Source: Phellopilus nigrolimitatus
Taxonomy: Eukaryota; Basidiomycota; Agaricomycetes; Hymenochaetales; Hymenochaetaceae
Assembly: GCA_021029095.1 (NCBI GenBank)
Contig: JAJOHG010000001.1
Span: 1,116,001-1,180,000 of the forward strand
DNA: 64,000 nt
Direction of reading: 5' to 3'
Shown: positions 59,474 through 64,000 of the stretch, in pieces
How the letters are laid out: each line of letters opens with the position of its first letter
Numbering within the stretch: position 1 is the first letter of the stretch
Notes under the pieces: model-generated
Told to the model about the DNA's origin: nothing
What the model saw: only the letters and a program-made list of their open reading frames with translations
Database searches by the model: none
Made by a program: the position numbers and the translations under genes

Positions 59474-62400
59474 ATGTTTTTTTCTGCCGAACTTTTATCC
59501 AAGCGCGACAGCGGATTTGGTCTACTATGGTACTGACCTTTGATTGTGCTGCGAATTTTCAACTGACGTTACGCAGGCTTGCGGCAACGCTGGGCTCTAA
59601 ATCCTCTTTCAAAAAGCTCCCTAGACGTTCCATTCAAACTGCCGATATTTCTCAGCTATGCGAGCTAATCTCTCACCCTTCTGAGCCACTCGCTCTACGT
59701 CTTTCGAGTAATCTTATGGTAGGAGTGGCCAGGTGAGCAGCGCCAGCATCAAATTGTTGTCCCTTTTTTTCTGATTATCCGTGATTTCCTAGAGTATACA
59801 AAAGTTAGCTTTCATAAATTTTATTTCTTTGGCAGATATCTAAAGCAGGCTTTCCGTAGTTAAACATGAAATATTCGTTACCGATGTTAGCAACTGTTTC
59901 GCCCTCCTAAAGAAAGCCGTACAAGAAATACATGCCCTGGGCGCTCTGTCAGAAGCCCAACTTCAGATGGGACAACCGAGTGTTCGGTATGTCATACTCC
60001 GAATATCTTTCCCCGCGAACACTAATTAACGGTATTTGGTCAGACCGGACGCACTTACACTGACTGTGGACCCAGCAATTGCAGTTGCCTTCGAGCTCGA
60101 TGCTTTTGATACTGTAAGTTTGTTCCAAGTCGAATCCGTGTCCGTAAGCACAGAAACCTAACAACCCTTAAAAGAATTGGGCAGATATCTCAGGAAGTGA
60201 GTGGGAACTCTATTTATCCAATCTTCAAAACTAAGCGTGCTCTATAGTTGCTACTCAGCGTCAGAGAGCGGAAGATGATGACGGCGAATTCACTCCCGGA
60301 AACAAGCCTAAATCGAAGTCGAAAGCCAAACTCTCTTTGATTCTCTCAGAAACAGGGAGGGCCAATCTGCACACACTTGATGAACATCACGAGCACTTTC
60401 TGTCGACTTCATTTGAAGCAAATGGCTCCTTCATCGCCGGAATCGACCCATCTTCATCTCAGATTGAACCCGGCATGAACTTTGGTTCTTTTGCGTTCGA
60501 TGATAACATCTTCGGTATGGACGACCAGCTTGATCTTGGCATTGGCGAGATCGGAGATGATCTTGCACGAGAGCTCGGTGAAGGTTGGGGAGTTGAAGCT
60601 CCGGTCTTCGCAGATGAGTACGCTGATATTCCACTAATCTCAGAAGTCCGTTCTAATAAACAATTCGTAGTGCGCCCATGGACGTCGATCAGCAACCCGA
60701 CTTCCGGCTGGAAGGAGATACTGCAATTGGTCTTGATGGTGTATTCGACAACTTCAATGATGCTAATTATCAAGCAATTGGCGACGACGGAGTAGCGAAG
60801 ACTCCCCTTGGAAGAAAACGCGTGAGTATCAAGTTTAATTCGCTCGCAGGACACACTAAAACTTTTAATCAGCCGTTCTGCGACTCGGACAAAGGTATAT
60901 CAATTTTTGGAATTTGATGAAAATAAATTGCATTTTTATAACTATTAAATAGAGAATATGCCGCCGGCGTCTGCGCAAGGCTCATTATTGACGCCGCGCT
61001 CTATAATCGATTCTCGTGGTCTATCCCCTGCACTTGGAGCGCTAGTGGATGCACAGGCCTCAGAAAATGCTGGAGCTGATCTACCTGAGCTTGCTGAAGG
61101 GCAGCCTGTCAAATTGAATGGCACTTCTGCGTCCCGCAAGCCCAAAAAAGTGAGGATACTTCTGGACGCGAGAACTGAATTGACGGATGAAGAACTGAAG
61201 GTAAAAACGTCAATTGTGTACTGTATATTCTTGCAACTTACTTCTCACAATACTGAAGGCCGCCAGAGAGAAGTACGTCGAGGGTCAGCGTGCCATTCGA
61301 CTCGAGATGGAGCGGAAGAGGCTGGAGAAAGAAGGCTGTAAAGTTCTTGATGACATGATCTGGGGCGTTCCTGAAGGCCGTGCGTATTTCTGCATTTCCA
61401 ACAATCATACACTAATTCCAGTTCATATTAAATTTGATTTTAAACAGTGACAGCTCCTGCGCTCACGAACTTCTGGACGGAAATATACAAGATTCAAGTA
61501 GAATCGAGAACCGGTGCTATCCACTTGGATAATCGTGGTATACCACCAAATCATTTTCTATTTTCGCTTTGTCGTACTTAAGGGACAAATCAGATGAACC
61601 AGCTGCTAAGCGACGGAAGAGAGCTCATGATTCTCCTCTTGTCGATGACGACCATCATACTCGGTTCGACGCTGGCGAGACTTTCGCAAACGATGATTAT
61701 GCACCAATGGGCCTTGGAGGCGATTATGACTTCGGTGCCATGCGTCAGTGACATTTCTTTGGATGGAATGAAAATGAAGAGACTGACACTTCATTAGAAG
61801 GAGATTACAATGCTCCTGTGAATTTCGACGATCCAAGTCGCATTCGTTCCTCCGAGGTAAGTCTTGATCAAAAATAAATACTTTTTTATAGACCTTATCG
61901 CGCGAATCCCACAGGAGCCTGAACGAGGACGAAACGCTGCTCCGCGGGCATCTTCGCTGCTTGGATTCGATGCTGAAGTGCTTAATCCTAGCTCCGGCAC
62001 CCAGCGCAGCGCATTCTTCCCTTGGGACAATGCAGCGGGTGCGTCCTCTTCCGCTGGCGCGGGGTTTGCACCTCTTGGCGACAAGGGCAGCGACCGCCTA
62101 AGCCTAGACAACGCGGACATCCGCATTGCACGGTCACGTTCGCGATCAGGAAGCAGGAGAGGGTCGTTCTCAATTGTACCTAGCCAATCTGGGAGCATGA
62201 TTGGCCTAAATATCGGTCTGTCTCCGGGCCACAGAAGCTCAGTCATTGGTGGAGAGGACTTTCGCTTTGATGGTAAGTTGATCTATCTTTTCTGCAGCGT
62301 GTTTTCCGCGACGATGATCTAACATGCCATCGACGAAATTAAGTTACCAATGACGGGGTCACCGGTCAAGACACGCAGGAGACCGAGAACAATTTCGTCA

Positions 62401-62809
62401 CCCTCGAACGCACGTCTTACAATTTTCTGGAGTGAGTTATTTTGGTACCTTTGACCTTACGCAGAAGATGACAATCGTCTCGGCTCATTGTTAGATATTG
62501 CAAAATGCAGCTTCAAGCCTTGCCAGGTAATCAAAGCACTCTAGACTTCAGCGACATCGTACCCTCTGCGACGAGCTCTCATCGAGTGGCCGCGGCAGCA
62601 TTCCACCACTGTCTCGGTACGTCCCATAATACTCATCCGCCTGATCGTATCACACAGAAAACTCGAGATTGATCCTCTTGGTCCGATGCTTCGCCTTCCC
62701 GCCTTGCTGATGCTTTTTTTTTAATGCTCATCAAGTACTCGCCACAAAGGATCTGATATCTGTTAAGCAAGACGAAAGCTACGGACCATTGACAATCAAG
62801 ATCAAATAA
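59474..62809 (+). CDS. REC8: Meiotic cohesin kleisin subunit Rec8
   Basis: The ATG at 59474 starts MFFSAELLSKRDSGFGLLW, then after an intron LAATLGSKSSFKKLPRRSIQ, ADISQLCELISHPSEPLALR and LSSNLMVGVARVYK: the Rad21/Rec8 N-terminal domain that binds Smc3. An 11-nt microexon (59793-59803) carries the RVYK part. The middle is long, acidic and low-complexity (AELSL-type spacers, NMPPASAQGSLLTPRS, KKVRILLDARTELTDEELKV). The C-terminal winged helix (YCKMQLQALPGNQSTLDFSD, HRVAAAAFHHCLVLATKDLI), which binds Smc1, is in the last exons. Stop 62807-62809. The DISQLCE start and RVYKIKHEIF block look more like Rec8 than Rad21. Rec8 holds sister chromatids together in meiosis and is cut by separase. Confidence 0.88.
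59793..59803 (+). other. 11-nt microexon of REC8
   Basis: AGTATACAAAA lies between a CCTAG acceptor and a GTTAGC donor and encodes the V-Y-K of the conserved GVARVYK strand. Flanking introns are about 59733-59792 and 59804-59859. Confidence 0.75.
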
Positions 62810-63147
62810 TCACCCCTGCTGCTTTAGACGAACTCTTCCTGCCCTTCTCTGATATGTTCGCATGGTTCTGTACAAGAAATATCCACCGACGATTGACATT
62901 CTCGTAACCTGTACTGCCCATGCTGAAACAACGCTTCCTGTCAACCGATCCCTTACTGTATGCGTACTACCACTGAACCTGCTACTGCCTGTTTCAGAAG
63001 AGATTATAAAATGTGTTTGTCATAATTATGTACGATGCTCTGATTGGATCGTATAATTGAGGAAGAACAAGAACGAAAGATTTCGGACTTAGCCGGAGAA
63101 TGGTTGACCTAATCTGCGATGTGCTCTTCATTCCATTGGACTGAAAG
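62810..63147. other. Intergenic region
   Basis: 3' flank of REC8 and promoter of the isomerase gene. No gene or repeat seen. Confidence 0.45.

Positions 63148-64000
<853 letters not shown>

Overview
This window comes from a eukaryotic nuclear genome, almost certainly a mushroom-forming basidiomycete (Agaricomycetes). Genes are densely packed on both strands. Most are split by many short GT-AG introns of about 45-60 nt. The gene set is fungal (Trs65, Itc1-like, Rec8, eIF3k, a QDE-1-like RNA-dependent RNA polymerase), and several proteins have the low-complexity tails common in basidiomycetes. No bacterial-type operons, phage genes or CRISPR arrays were seen. Gene models were spliced by eye, so terminal coordinates are firmer than individual exon borders.

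Left third (1-25 kb): the 3' part of a GST-like gene (+), TRAPP subunit Trs65 (-) divergent from Elongator subunit Elp6 (+), an unrecognised small gene (-), two secreted proteins (CAP/PR-1 and a GtaA-type glutaminase, both +), a C2H2-type zinc-finger gene (+), a four-unit polyubiquitin gene (-), a WDR5/Swd3 homologue (-) divergent from eIF3k (+), an AVT-type vacuolar amino acid transporter (-), and a WAC/DDT/WHIM chromatin-remodelling subunit of the Itc1/Acf1 type (-).

Middle (25-43 kb): an unrecognised Ser-rich protein (+), a QDE-1-type RNA-dependent RNA polymerase (-), a 638-bp non-autonomous DNA transposon (MITE) with TA duplication, a Sec7-PH Arf exchange factor (-), Pescadillo/Nop7 (-) divergent from SmD2 (+), and a Gfo/Idh/MocA oxidoreductase (+) built with two microexons.

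Right third (43-64 kb): a G1-type cyclin (-) inside unusually large non-coding flanks (about 2 kb 3' and 4.4 kb 5'), an eIF4E-transporter-like protein (-), an LYRM2-like mitochondrial gene with two apparent frameshifts (+), a DUF3292/GRAM membrane protein (+), the meiotic kleisin Rec8 (+), and the 5' part of isopentenyl-diphosphate isomerase (+, cut by the window edge).

Most loci are housekeeping genes for translation, ribosome biogenesis, splicing, chromatin, trafficking and the cell cycle. The less ordinary content is splicing-related (three GC-AG introns, exons of 6, 8 and 11 nt, a 35-nt intron), the MITE 0.7 kb upstream of the RNA-silencing polymerase gene, and the frameshifted LYR gene. 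I found no convincing wholly new multi-gene system.
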